A stretch of 64,000 nucleotides of DNA, taken from Ziziphus jujuba. Its lineage: Eukaryota > Streptophyta > Magnoliopsida > Rosales > Rhamnaceae. Below the pieces are notes generated by a model. It saw only the letters and a list, made by a program, of their open reading frames with translations, did not search any database and had not been told where the DNA came from. Where the stretch lies: positions 32,076,501 through 32,140,500 of the forward strand of contig NC_083382.1 of NCBI RefSeq assembly GCF_031755915.1. The letters run 5' to 3'. A program made the position numbers and the translations under genes. How positions within the stretch are numbered: the first letter of the stretch is position 1; every line of letters starts with the position of its first letter. Of the stretch, positions 11,616-26,915 are shown piece after piece.

Positions 11616-13320
11616 TCAATGTAGTTCAACTTGAGATTGAAGGGGAAGCCTATGACATGCTTGTGAGAGTGGAAGCTTTGTGTCTGAGAATGAACCATTG
11701 ATGATATAATCGGCAATCCAATGATTTGCAGCCTCTGTATAATGTACTCCATCCCAGCTAATATAGTTGGAAGGATCTTTACATGAACCAGCATGAATCT
11801 TTGTACCATTTATTATTGCATCATTCCCACACCATACATGGTTGTTATTTTCATGATACCCACAGCATATCTCTGCCTTGTCCAAAAATCCTGCAAATTT
11901 TGAATCAAACAGTTGATAATTATACAAGATAATCACATAAATATTCACAGAATTAAGAGAGTGATATTGTTCAATTTGATTTCAATTTCTATACCTTCCT
12001 TCTGTGCATCGGTTATGAGTTTATACTTAGCAGCAAACATGTCGATGTATGTAAAAGCAGCAAGTGGGAGTTTTTTCCTGAGTTCCATCACTTTCTTCTT
12101 CAGTTGCTTATTGAACTCTATAGCCATGTCATTTTGAAACTTGACACAACCATGGCGGTCAAGATAGCCAGGCAGTGGATCATGGATGCCACGTAGGGTC
12201 ACTGCAAGGCAACCAATTGGACCGGTATTATGTATCCAAAAAGCCCTTGCTCCTTCATTATACAAATTCTACATATACACCATTATTAAAGACTATTACA
12301 ATATGGTTTAATTAGTTTAATCAAATTTGGTATTATATATTTAATTGTGTCATTTGTAATCAATTAAGTGACACTTACACTGATGCCATCGGCCAACTTG
12401 TTGATAATGTCAGGGATTTCTTTTACAAACTGGTCGTTTGTCATTGTCCTGAAACCTGCTGCAAGATCATTTTGGCCAGTATCAAATGTGAACAGAGACT
12501 TGGTGAAGTCATCAGGTCTTGGCAAGCCTCTTCTCTCTGACTTTCTCTTGGCTTTACAATCAAACAAACAAAATCATTCAAACAAACATCTATTATATCT
12601 ATATATTATATAATCTCTATATGTATATGTATTATATTATATTACTATTGAATAAGATGACCACCTTGTTTGTAGAGCCTGGTGGAGCGCTCCTTGAAAT
12701 TCCTAAACTGCACAACTTGGATTTCAGTAGGAAATGGAGGGACACCATTTAGAAACATGGATTCATTAAGCCTCCTGATTGTTGATCCTCCTATTGCAAA
12801 ATTAGCACCGTGACGGAAATTCGTTCCCAATGAATCCAAATAAGGACTTAAAAGCGGCAAACCAAAATGTTCAGCTGAAACATCAACAAATAAGTCATTA
12901 AATCACCGTCTATTTCATTTCAAAAGCTATAGCTGATAGAAAATGAATCCAACAATGTATATCAAACATATTTTTCAATACAAACAACTGCGAATCAATT
13001 ATATCAATTAGGAGACATCTTAGTTTTCTAACATATATAAAATATATATATATGCAGCATACAGACATACCCATGAAATCGATTATGAGACGGCCATCAC
13101 TGCCTCTTCCAGCTGGCCTGTGGAAGAAAGTCTCACCCTTCGGATCATTTGCAGGCCAAAAAGCAGCTGAGCTACCACCAGTATCTGAATTTGAGTCTCC
13201 AAAATTATAGATTGCAGGAAAGTTACAAGACAATCTATGTGTTCCTCCATTAACACTCATAACCAATATTGAAACTAAAATGCTTATAACAAAACTAATA
13301 TTTCTTATATGCTTGTCCAT
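11616..13320 (-). CDS. GDSL esterase/lipase (SGNH hydrolase), copy 2
   Basis: Five exons on the minus strand: 13320-13071, 12874-12665, 12551-12379, 12268-11995, 11890-11616; 1182 nt, 393 aa. Internal exons 2-4 are exactly 210, 173 and 274 nt, identical to the neighbouring copy, which shows tandem duplication. A hydrophobic signal peptide (about residues 8-25) precedes NFGDSNSD with catalytic Ser43; GQND is present; D349/H352 lie in WDGVHY. The C-terminus is longer than in copy 1 by a short tail after CHR. Predicted secreted esterase; substrate unknown. The first in-frame ATG at 13320 is used; an upstream in-frame extension has no ATG. A good TATA box is seen 63 nt upstream. The two copies differ clearly along their whole length, so the duplication is not recent. 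Confidence 0.93.
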
Positions 13321-13382
13321 TTTCTCACTGCTCCACCAGAAGATATGTTTCCTCAACCTAGCTCAAGAGCTCAAGAGAGCTT

Positions 13383-13391
13383 CTTTATATA
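13383..13391 (-). promoter_or_regulatory. TATA box of GDSL copy 2
   Basis: Reads TATATAAAG on the minus strand, 63 nt upstream of the ATG at 13320, which leaves a leader of about 30 nt if transcription starts at the usual spacing. Position and sequence are canonical for a plant TATA box. Confidence 0.6.
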
Positions 13392-15810
13392 GGGAAATGA
13401 TCCACTTCTTTCCAAGGGAAAGTTAGTATTAAATGGGATTACAAATAAAACCAATAAAAATCACATGCTACCTTTCTTGATTTGCTTTTTTTGGCCTTCT
13501 TTTGATTTGTTTATCCTTTTTATGAGTTTGATAGTGTATCTAAGTCTAGCTGTATACTTTTATCATTTTAGGGTATTCTTAATATTTATTACAGAAAAAT
13601 GGGTGTGGTTGCGTAGCATTTTCTTTTCAAGCAAACTCCAGATCTTGAATTGGAATCTTTTTGCAAATTAAATAATTAATGTGCAAATTAACGTTAAACT
13701 TCTGTGATTATGTGCTCTCTATTCAATATGCACTAATAATTGGGAACACCAAGATATAATTCATTGATAATCACCACCCTTTTTTTTTCAACTATTGATT
13801 TTGAGATGTCTACCAACTCTTGATCAAAACTTAATTTCTTTTGACAGTAATACTAGACTTACCCAAAATATGGAAAAATGAAACGCAACCTTTTTTTGTC
13901 CATTTTATATTGATTTCTTTTCGCAAATTTTTTTTTTCCCCCTTAATTTTTATGTTTTGTACTTACAAAAAACAAAAAGTACATCAAACTGTCTACCTCA
14001 TGACAGACTGCACACTAATTTTTTACACTTTTGTAATTAGTTTTACATAATTCACATCAAATAAAGTGTATATATATATATATATATATTAACACATCAC
14101 CTATGCTTTACCATAGGATATAGAATAGTGGGATGCAACAATATACCACTATCTCCTAAAATCCGCATGTTTTATTCACTAAAGTCAACTAATTTTCTTC
14201 TAAAAGGGAAAAGAATATAGAAAATTGTACTGGTTTTATTATAAATAAAATATGTTAGAGATTGCTTTTCATAATAAACCAATTTTATTATCACTTTATC
14301 ATAAACAATCTCGAACAGAACTCACGAGAATCATATTGATTTTAAATTTAATATAAAATGAGCTGAAAATACTTTTTGAACGAAAAGAAAGAGGGAAAAA
14401 GGAACAAAGTGCTTGAATCGTGGGTTTTATTAAGTTGGCTCTTTGATAAAACTATTGAGTTGTTTGTAAGTGCCTTGGAAAGGTCAACAAATTGTGTTGT
14501 CAAAGTTATAAATTATCAGCAGCAATTTCCACAAGTCCAAGTAATTCAAATATTTTTTTGATAATGAGTCCAAGCAACAATTGTCCTAGCTTTGCAATTT
14601 GGCAAAGTTCACTGCAAGTTAGCATCCTATGCTCAAATGTTACCGTTGTCGTCACACTTTTGAATCCGTAAAAAAAAAAACAAAAAACATATACATATAA
14701 TATAAATAAAAAATTATACTTTTTGGGATTTTTTTTTAATAAAAAATAAAGTTAAAATAACACTATACAACTTTTTTAGCACATAGAATATAATTTGTCC
14801 TATTGAATTTGAATACAATTATATATATATATATATATATTTTTTTTTTTTTAAATCAAAGAATCAAACTTACCCTTCTTATGCATGTATATATGTAACA
14901 ACATTCAAAACACCAGAAAGAAAGAGTTGGTGAATTTTTTAATGCAAATTTTATTATTTGAGTTATTTAAAAATTTTCATTATCAGCTACATTGAGTTTG
15001 ATGTATCAATTAATAGTTAACTAAATCAGTGCCTTCACAATTTATTCTTCATTTGTTCCCTTACATGATAAAATTTGGTTGATCTTTTTGTAACACGCAC
15101 ATACACACATACTCGTATTAAAAACATTAATTGATCCTAAAATAGCTTTCAAATTCCCTACCCCAATATCAACAAAATTCTAAGATAGCTATAATTATAG
15201 CATATTGATTAGTGCATAATGAACAGAATCGCCTAGGAATTGAAAATTAAAAAGATTAATTCTATAGATTTATTTTATGCATGTACAACGAATAATGGTT
15301 AGATTACAATTCTAATAAAAGCATTGCAAAATTCTCATTATCTCCTTGGTGCTTCTGGATCTTACACCATCTGCCCAAAAATAGTGTATGAATATTACAT
15401 TTTCCACCTGTAAAAAACAAAGTATATGTTACTGGTATGAAAAGGCAACGGTAATATTAATTTGAATTTTCCAACGCTAATGTATTTTATTTTCATACCA
15501 ATTTACCAACAGTGGGATCAGAAAAAAGTTTTGTTAGTGATTTTTCTTTTGTAGAATCAAATAATATAATTTTTTAAAAATAAAAAATAATACATTTTTA
15601 ACCTTTTGGACCAGACTTTCTTCTAATATCCGGAAAGAGGCCCAAACAAAAGAGAAGCGTGTAACTTTTTATTCTGCTAATTGGGCTGATGGATCTGTTT
15701 CGGTTACCACCCACCTGCCCAGGCCCAAACTATAAACGAAGGGTGTCTTCGTTCTCTGCCCCTCTCTTTCCCTGCGGCTCCGAAACCTGAAGCAGCAGAG
15801 CATCGTAGCC
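13392..15810. other. Intergenic region, divergent promoters of GDSL copy 2 and SURF2
   Basis: 2.4 kb of AT-rich DNA with (TA)n tracts at about 14069-14089 and 14820-14840. No ORF with recognisable protein features. The 150 bases before 15811 become GC-richer and are likely the SURF2 promoter and leader. Confidence 0.5.
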
Positions 15811-17574
15811 ATGGCGATGAGTGAGAATAATTCAAAGGAAAAGGAAGGAACCAACCTTCTGGGCACACCCAGTTTCAAGGAGCTGGAGAATGGCCGCTTC
15901 AAGTGCGTAGAGACAGGCCATGAAGTTCTTTTTAAAGACAAGGAATCATACTCCCAGAGCAAACGCTGCCGTTTGAGGCTTATCGACTTTGCACTGTCCC
16001 ATAATAAACCCCCTCTCAACATGTTCAAGCAAGACCCTCTTGCCCGGTATCTCAATCTCTTCTTCGCTCTTCCTCTTATTCTACTAAGTCCTGATTTTTC
16101 TTATTTTTTAAAAATTTGTGCTGATGAATATTCATTCGATTTTAACCCCGTAATTTAATTCATTTGCTTATTTTTCACAGTTCGAAGTTGATTTGCAAGT
16201 TAACAGGGGATACCATCAATAAGTCTGAGGAACATATCTGGAAACATATTAATGGGAAACGCTTTCTCAACAAACTAGGTTTGTACTAGTTTTTCTTTTA
16301 TCTTAATAACAATTTGCTTCCAAGGTTCTGAAGTCTATGTGTTATTGATCTTCCATTGCCAAGTTGTCTAAATTTTGTACCTTTAGGCTTAAACTCAAAG
16401 AAAAAAGTTTTTGTAATGATGATTTCCTTGCTGAATTCTATAAACAGAAGAAAAGGAAACACAGAAGCTAACACCCAATGGAATGGAAGAAGAGATGGGT
16501 GAGGAAACACCACAGAAGGAGTCTAAGAAGAGCAAGAATAGTGAGAAAAAGAAGAAGAAGAAGAAGAAGAAGAAGAAGAAGAAGAAGAAGAAGAAGGAGG
16601 AGGAGGAGGAGGAGAAACCAGTTGACGAGATTATATCTGAAGTGAGGAAATCTTCTAATGAAGAGAGTGATTCAGAAGACGCTGACTTTTGGATACCCCC
16701 AGAAGGTGAACGTTGGGACTTTGATGATGGAGGTGATAGATGGGGATCTGCTTCAGAGTTAGAACAGGAAAGTGATGAGGAGGATGGAACTGGTGAGATT
16801 TGCACCCTTATTAAGATGAGGTTTCTAATTTTTAGCTTGGGTTTTGATTTTTAATTTTTATATCATTTAATGCTTGCTTCATTTTCTATTCTGTAGTATG
16901 AATAATAAGCTAAAAGTGTCTACTTGATGACTAGATATCTAGAAATTATACCATCATTTGAAGCTTTTCTTATCAATGAATGCGTAGTGAGTTCCGGTTG
17001 TCATTTACCGACCCTTTTTACCATTCGAATTTGATTTTTCCTACTTAATGTCCAATTTTAGAAGACATGTTTTGATCTATGTTTGTCTAGCTTGGTTTTT
17101 CTTGGCTAAGTAGTCCTTAATTATAGAATTCTTTCCCTACAACTTGTTTAGGAGCAGATAATTAGTTATTAGTGAACTCTGAAGAATTGTTATGATGATC
17201 CACCAAAAATAACAATGGTTCACACTACCCCTGTCCGTATGATATTGGAGGTTATATTATTTATATTAATGCAATTTCCTTTTGCATCTGGAGACTACTG
17301 GTCCAAATTTTTAACATCGATTCCATACTTGATGTTGCAGTTGAAGATGGTGAAGATGGTGTAGAGGAATCAGAAGAGCTTTCTACCCGGTATGTTACTT
17401 CATTTTGTTTTTGTATTTCCACTATCTAAAGATAAAACTCTGTTTTACATCAAGTTGACATTAAATAGTATGTTAACACTTCTTGTGCTTTGCAGGACCA
17501 AAAGAATGTCCATAGAAATTGGACCAAGCAGCTTTGCATCAAGGAAGAAGAAGAGTAAGAAGAATTCGTCATGA
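15811..17574 (+). CDS. SURF2: Surfeit locus protein 2 (SURF2) homologue
   Basis: Five exons: 15811-16046, 16181-16278, 16448-16792, 17341-17389, 17496-17574; 807 nt, 268 aa. Residues about 18-110 (LGTPSFKELENGRFKCVETGHE..., then KLTGDTINKSEEHIWKHINGKRF) carry the conserved SURF2 domain. The middle is highly charged, with 17 consecutive Lys codons followed by 6 Glu, then an acidic segment with the conserved FWIPPEGERW motif. The C-terminus is basic (SRKKKSKKNSS), typical of nuclear/nucleolar proteins. Function in plants is not established; human SURF2 has been linked to ribosomal 5S RNP handling (from memory). The ATG at 15811 is first; a second ATG two codons later is an alternative. It is divergent from GDSL copy 2 and convergent with the uridine kinase gene. 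Confidence 0.92.
16546..16596 (+). repeat. Coding (AAG)n microsatellite encoding Lys17
   Basis: One AAA followed by AAG codons only, then six GAG codons (16597-16614), inside exon 3 of the SURF2 homologue. The near-perfect trinucleotide purity suggests slippage expansion rather than selection on each codon. Confidence 0.9.
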
Positions 17575-18240
17575 CGTTATTCTGCTTCGGAACTCCGCTT
17601 GAAATTGTTTTTAACATATTTAAAGCAAAGTTTTGCCTTTAGTTTGTGTAAGTTCATTATAGTCCAAGTCATTTGCACCACCTGAAAGGAGGAAAATTTT
17701 GGGGAGTAGGAATATACGATCTTCTAAATGAAATATTTTCTCAGCAAGGCGTGCTCATTGTATGAAAACAATTTCAAAATTGGGTATTTTCTGTATCAGT
17801 TTTTTAATGCAAAACTTCATTAGCTCTGTGTTTCAGCATCTTGTCTTGAAAATTTTGATTTTCTTTGCGAGTTGTATTTTATGGTGGCCGTTCGAATTAC
17901 AAGAATACTGTTTCGTCAAGCAGTTGCCCGGCCCCTCACGCGACGAAATTATCTTTTTTTTTTTTTTTTGGTGTTTTGGGTGAATAACGTGACGAAATTC
18001 TCTTGCTTGCATAGAATTGGCGCTCCATATACTAATTTGCGACGTGATACTATGAATTGAGATTCTGTGCGTGAAAGATTAGGGATGGCAATTTGCCCCG
18101 CACGGCCGATACCCGCGGTACACCGCCCCTAATGGGGCGGTTTTTTCCTGAAAATTCGGGGATGCGGGGCGGGCTTAGGGCAAATGCCTAAAAACCGAGT
18201 CGGAGACGGGCCGGGAACGGGGAATAATAATCCTGCCCCG

Positions 18241-18271
<31 letters not shown>

Positions 18272-19148
18272 TACAAAATTTCATTTATGTAAAATCATTT
18301 TCTCCTTTTCTTTTTATTTATTTTTTTAAATATATATTTTATTATAATTGTAAATTTGTTCTTTGATGTATTTTATTATATTTTTATTGTATTGTAGTAA
18401 TTTTTTTATATTTTAATCATAAAATAATTTTTTTATATAAATTTCTAAAAAAAATATCAATTAAAAAAAAAAATAGAAAAAACCGTCCCGCCCCGTCCTC
18501 GTCCCGCAACTAAAAAAATAGGAAAAATCGCAGGGATGGAATGTAAAATTCCCCACGGAGACGGGGACGGAATTTTAAAAACCGGTCCCGGCCCGTCCCG
18601 TTGACATCCCTATGAAAGATATAACAATCTCAATCTGACAATTTCTGTTTTAGTTGATGTCGGCATGCAAAACTTATTTTATTATACTTTATTTAATATA
18701 TATATATATATAATAACTATACGGTGCATACCACCATTGTATAGTATACATAGTAAAATTAATATATTTTTTTAAAAAATATCGATACGAGATTTTTACT
18801 AAATAAATAGTAGTATATTCTACAAAAAATAAAAATAAGTAGTTGTATCAATTTTATTTTATTTTATAATCAAATAAGCATTGATTGTAGCTCTTTAAGT
18901 TGGTGAACCATTTCTCCTAATTTTCAATACCAAAAAATTGAGATTCCTGAGGCTTACATTAATATATGAAAAATTGAGAGGGAATTTACATTCAGGTATC
19001 ATGGCATGGTTTTCCTCAACTCAGCGTCAATTACCCTCTTCTACATTTTTCCAATGGCAAAATTGAAAAAGGAAAAATTGGAAAAAAAAATTAAAAGAAA
19101 AAGAAAATAGAGTGAAAAACAGGCAATCAATTATTAAGGTGTGTTTTC
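17575..19148. other. Convergent intergenic region between SURF2 and the uridine kinase
   Basis: Holds the 3' UTRs of both convergent genes, a poly-T run near 17951-17969, the 533-bp MITE described separately (18080-18612) and AT-rich DNA with a (TA)n tract at about 18697-18712. No coding sequence recognised. Confidence 0.55.
18080..18612. mobile_element. hAT-type MITE, 533 bp, with 8-bp target-site duplication
   Basis: The left end TAGGGATGGCAA and right end TTGACATCCCTA are inverted repeats with one mismatch (TAGGGATGGCAA against TAGGGATGTCAA). They are flanked by the perfect 8-bp direct repeat TGAAAGAT at 18072-18079 and 18613-18620. An 8-bp duplication and TAGGGATG-like ends are diagnostic of the hAT superfamily. 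The termini are GC-rich (repeated GGGGCGG/CCCCGCC words); the core is AT-rich and includes an (AT)n tract at about 18241-18268. No transposase coding sequence, so it is non-autonomous. Confidence 0.88.
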
Positions 19149-22568
<3,420 letters not shown>

Positions 22569-23727
22569 ATCCAAAATAAACATTATCAATTATAAATAAA
22601 TTCTTCTTCTTTTTTTTAAAAATTAACAGAATGAATAAATTTTGAGAAATACGATCAGATATAAGCACAGTGTTCCATTTTGTAGGATTGGTCTTATAGC
22701 TATATATATATATATATATATTACAATATAATGGCGAAAAGTGTTACCTTTAAGATAGATTTATTGCAAGAGGAAAAATGGCAATGCAGAGTGAAGGAGG
22801 TGGTGGTGGAGTAATAACGTACAACTCCTCTTTACAAATCGAGAATGGAAAGGTACGAAATAAGCGGGAACATATGCACGTGGGAGCTTCCGACACGTGC
22901 CATTTCCTTTCTAACTCCAGCTGGAAGGTCGCGTAACCGTTTTAATTTCCCATTTACAGTTGTTTTAACAAAAAAGCCTTTCTTTCCGAAAGAACTGCTA
23001 TGTTCGATTTTTCTCCTCTTCTGAAAAATCAGAATGATTTTATGCTAACATGGTCTTTAATATCCATCTACTTATATTTTTACTGGAACTTTTTTTTTTT
23101 AATAGAGTAAATTTCAGAACCATAAAAAATACAGAAAACTAATACATCTCATTATTAACCTTCGATGAAAACTCCATGTAAATAGTTTTTCTTTTGCAAA
23201 AATTAGTTTTGTGAAAACGTATATAATCCAATTTACATTGCACTTATCAGGATTAGCCTCTCAAATTTATTAATTAAGCATTGAAGGTTCAGATATTACA
23301 GAATATTTTCATTCGTTTATGCAGCACATTACTCGCTCCTTTTTTTTTTTTTTTTCCTCACTTTTTTCGGCTTAATTTAGATTAGTTACAAAAATAATGC
23401 ATTCCCATTTAATAACAAAGGTTTAAAAAAAATAAAATCTTCTAGCTGATTGTTTGTATCTCTATATGTCTCTATGCTGTAGTACATCTTTCTCTTCTGC
23501 AGAGACAGGTTTCCAAAGCGCCTTCTTTCTCCATACAATCATTTTCCCAAGTGACTGGAACTCTCAATACTGCAGCCGAAGAAGAAATGCCAAGTTTGTT
23601 AGGAACTACCAAAAACTAACAATTATAAACTTTCCCACTTACATGTACGAAACACTATAAATGTGAAAGGAAAATTTCTTCATATAGAAATTAGGCTAAG
23701 GATATATACCTGACAACTAAGGTACAT
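22569..23727. other. Intergenic: uridine kinase promoter and PMT9-like 3' flank
   Basis: 1.16 kb. Contains a (TA)n tract at about 22701-22721 and poly-T runs near 23091 and 23340. A GTAACA donor-like site at 22747 on the minus strand hints at a leader intron of the uridine kinase gene, but no convincing acceptor was found. No further gene. Confidence 0.45.
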
Positions 23728-26700
23728 TCACATTGTCATCAGACCCTCGTTCCACAACTTCTTTCTAGCGATCAAAACTCTATCTTCACTTGAGGACAGA
23801 GCATCAATCCTTGGTTCTACTTCTGATAGCCAACCATCCCACCTTAATGCGCTCACAAATTTCCGAATATAGTTTATAACAGAGAGCTTGTCTCTTATGA
23901 TGACAAACCCACCTGGCCTTAGCATCCGATCCATTTCAATCAACAAGTCCTCTACACCACAACCACGCTCATCAATCTCTGAAAAAACTGCCCATGCATG
24001 GAGAAGGTCATATGTGCGCGGGTATGTGGAAAACGATTCACACCTATAAAGTGAAAAATGGGAGGCGAGACAAATCAGAAAACAAGAAAAATAGCAGCAA
24101 AGAAGGTGCATTGGATTAACTTGACCACATTGATGTCCAACTACATATTTCAGTGTAAGTTGATGCAGCAAGGAAAGAGCATATCATATTTTGCATTCAG
24201 TGCCTAAATTATTGATCCAACTAAATTGCATACCAGTCATGTACAGTTCCAATTAAACCTCTGTCATACACAATCTTCAATCTGGCAGAAGCGTGTACAG
24301 GAGCTACATTCATCACCCAGACATCCTTATTATTTAGGGCAGCAGCAAACCCACCAAGGTTTGAGTTCATATCCATAACATTTCTGATGGAGTTTCTCTG
24401 CATCACAGACTTCATCTGCTTCCAGTACTCAAGCACTCGAAAATTCCATATGCTCTATACCAAATGAATCTCTTAGACACTCACATAATGGAACAAGAAG
24501 TTGAAAGTAGATGAAATCCGATAAAACTGACAACAACAAGGCTCATGAAATTTTTGAAACTTACGGTGTCTTCTAGGAATTCTTCAGGACTGATACCAAG
24601 TTCTTCCAGGCGAGGAGGTGCAGCAGTGAGCCTCTGAGGCCAAGGATCTAGTCCACTCCCTCTTGCCCTGTGCATCTCTGTTTCACAATTGAAGTAGCAA
24701 CAAAATGAACAACCATGATAAAATATTAGAACAGAATGACAAGTAAAACTTGAGTGTCTAAGTAGCCCTTTCCCAAAAAAATTCACAATGGTAAGTGCAA
24801 CATCCTAAAATTACTTGGAGAAACTGAGAATCAAATGCGAAGTAAAATGAAAGTACAAGTACAAGTAATGGTGCATTCATAAAAGCCACCAATAAGTACA
24901 GATGATTTAGAATTTATAACTTTTAACTCTTATTCTATTTTACTTAGTGAGAATGATAAATAGGTTTGTACTTTGACAAACTATCTACCAAATTTCATGT
25001 TGAACTTATTGCAAGATAAGATCATTACTTACTTGCTGAGTACCGAGATATACAAGGCTTCATGCTCACATTCCAGGTTGCATCTGGGTCTTCATCAATG
25101 CTGCACAAAGGGGGCAGCGTCCCAGGTTCTCTCTTCGAGTAGCAACTGTTTGACAGTGGCTTTGCCCAAATCACACTCTGCTCTTTCTTTGCAACAACTC
25201 TCCAGCACATCCTCCTTAGAAGATCATACATTGCATTCCAAATCCTACGATTTTCAGGATCAGATGCATATGCTTCAGGAGAACTATACACAAAATACCC
25301 TCCTGGTCTTAGTAATCTGTCGAGTTCTAACAAGAGGATTCCATCTCTTTGAAGCCAATCAATTCGACATCGTGAACAATGTACAAGCTCAAATGATCTG
25401 CTTGAATAGGGAAGCCTTTTTGTAGCCAACACACCAAGGGTAGCCGGAATCCCCCTCTCTAGTGCAAATTGTATTTGATTCTCATGTACATCATTAGGAG
25501 CAAGCGACATAGCTATGACATTGTGAGGGAGCAGATAGGCACCAAAACTTGCAACTCCACATCCCACATCAAGGACATTTCTAATGTTTCCTTCATTGTT
25601 GATTTTATCACCAGGAAATTTAAGCATCTACACCAGTAATAAGCATTTTATAAATAAGAAGAGGGGGGGAAGGAATGAGAAGAAAAGGAAGCTAAAGTGA
25701 TAAGATAGTGCATTATTTACGCAGCTACTTCGCTGATTTAACATATGATTTCTTCTCTACCCTAATGCTTGTTTCAAATGTAGGTGGCAAAAAAATTGAA
25801 TTACTATGAACATGATTGGTTCTTTTAAAGTTCCCTCTTCATTAGGATAAAGCATCAAAGTAATTTTCTTCTCTTCATTATTCTTTAAAACGGGAAAGAC
25901 AATTAAGAAGCAAGAACATGGGCCATACTCTAGCAAGAGAAACAATGTACTTATCAGCTCCATAATGGAAATGTGTTCCTCCACCAGGAAAATTGATCTT
26001 GTCCCCGTTCACAACCATCCAATTCTGATCTGACTTCTCTTGTGCAAGATGCGTGTGAGGGATGTTGGCCTTCCAAACTTCATCTCTGCTTGCTGGCCAT
26101 CTTATAGGGATCTGAAATTCTAGTTACAAATTTTTTTTTTTGGAATCAAAAAAACTAACTGACGCCAAAAATCAAAATGAAATTTACCACAAAACGAGAT
26201 AACAATCACAAACCTTGTAACCAATTGGAGGCGGTATTAAGCAATTATAACGCCGATCCGGAGGCGGACAGTGCCGCTCATAATGCTCCATTAATGTCAG
26301 GTTGGGCTTCAATTTCAATTGATAAATAAGGTTTCTATCTAAACAAGGTATCAACTCTGAAAACTTTATATCACAGACCTGTAAAAATATCATGAAAGGC
26401 ACAATTTTTATAAACATTAGTGCAGAGCAAACACAATTTGAATATTCATTTCAGCGTGTAGATGGCAAATTACAATTTGCATCGAAACCTACTCAAATAC
26501 TATAAAAAAAATCCAATTCAATTTACTAAAATTTGCCATAAAGTCGTAGGCTTTCTACAAAATGAGATTTTTACGATTTTACTCCTTACCCAAAAAATAA
26601 AAAAAAGTGACAGTAAATGATTGAAAAAAAGAAATAGAAGAAATGAAACGGCTAATAGAAAGCGTTACGTACAGGTATGCTCTTGGGGACCTCGGGATTA

Positions 26701-26915
26701 TGCTCCTGATCTTCGTGTAAATCATCGAAATCACGATGGGGAACGAACCCAGGGAAGACCCCATCGGAGCTGGAAACTTCTTCGTCGGATCTCCGTGAAC
26801 CCGGAGCAGAAGACGACCCGTAGTACAAACAAACTAACCCAAGACACGCAATCAGACCGATGAGGCAGTATTTGAGTAGCTGAGCTTTGGGAGCGAGGTC
26901 GCTCCTGTGCTTCAT
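23728..26915 (-). CDS. PMT9: Putative Golgi methyltransferase, PMT9-like (DUF248/QUA2 family)
   Basis: Seven exons on the minus strand: 26915-26673, 26378-26214, 26111-25929, 25627-25033, 24677-24565, 24454-24234, 24043-23728; 1836 nt, 611 aa, matching the expected size of about 612. It is a type II membrane protein, with a short basic cytosolic tail and one transmembrane helix at about residues 13-32. The lumenal part has an S-adenosylmethionine motif I (VLDVGCGVAS, residues 215-224) and a second methyltransferase-like repeat (NVMDMNSNLGGFAAAL, then LLIEMDRMLRPGGF). The conserved CIPPPIGYK-type segment is present (here CLIPPPIGYK), as are paired Cys in the lumenal domain. The family includes QUASIMODO2, implicated in pectin methylation; the substrate of this member is unproven. 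The exon 1 ATG at 26915 is the only one giving the conserved N-terminus. Confidence 0.93.

Noticed and set aside
16395..16805. Minus-strand ORF of 136 codons opposite SURF2 exon 3 (Phe run)
   Set aside because: Antisense shadow of the AAG repeat; the plus strand has full splice and family support.
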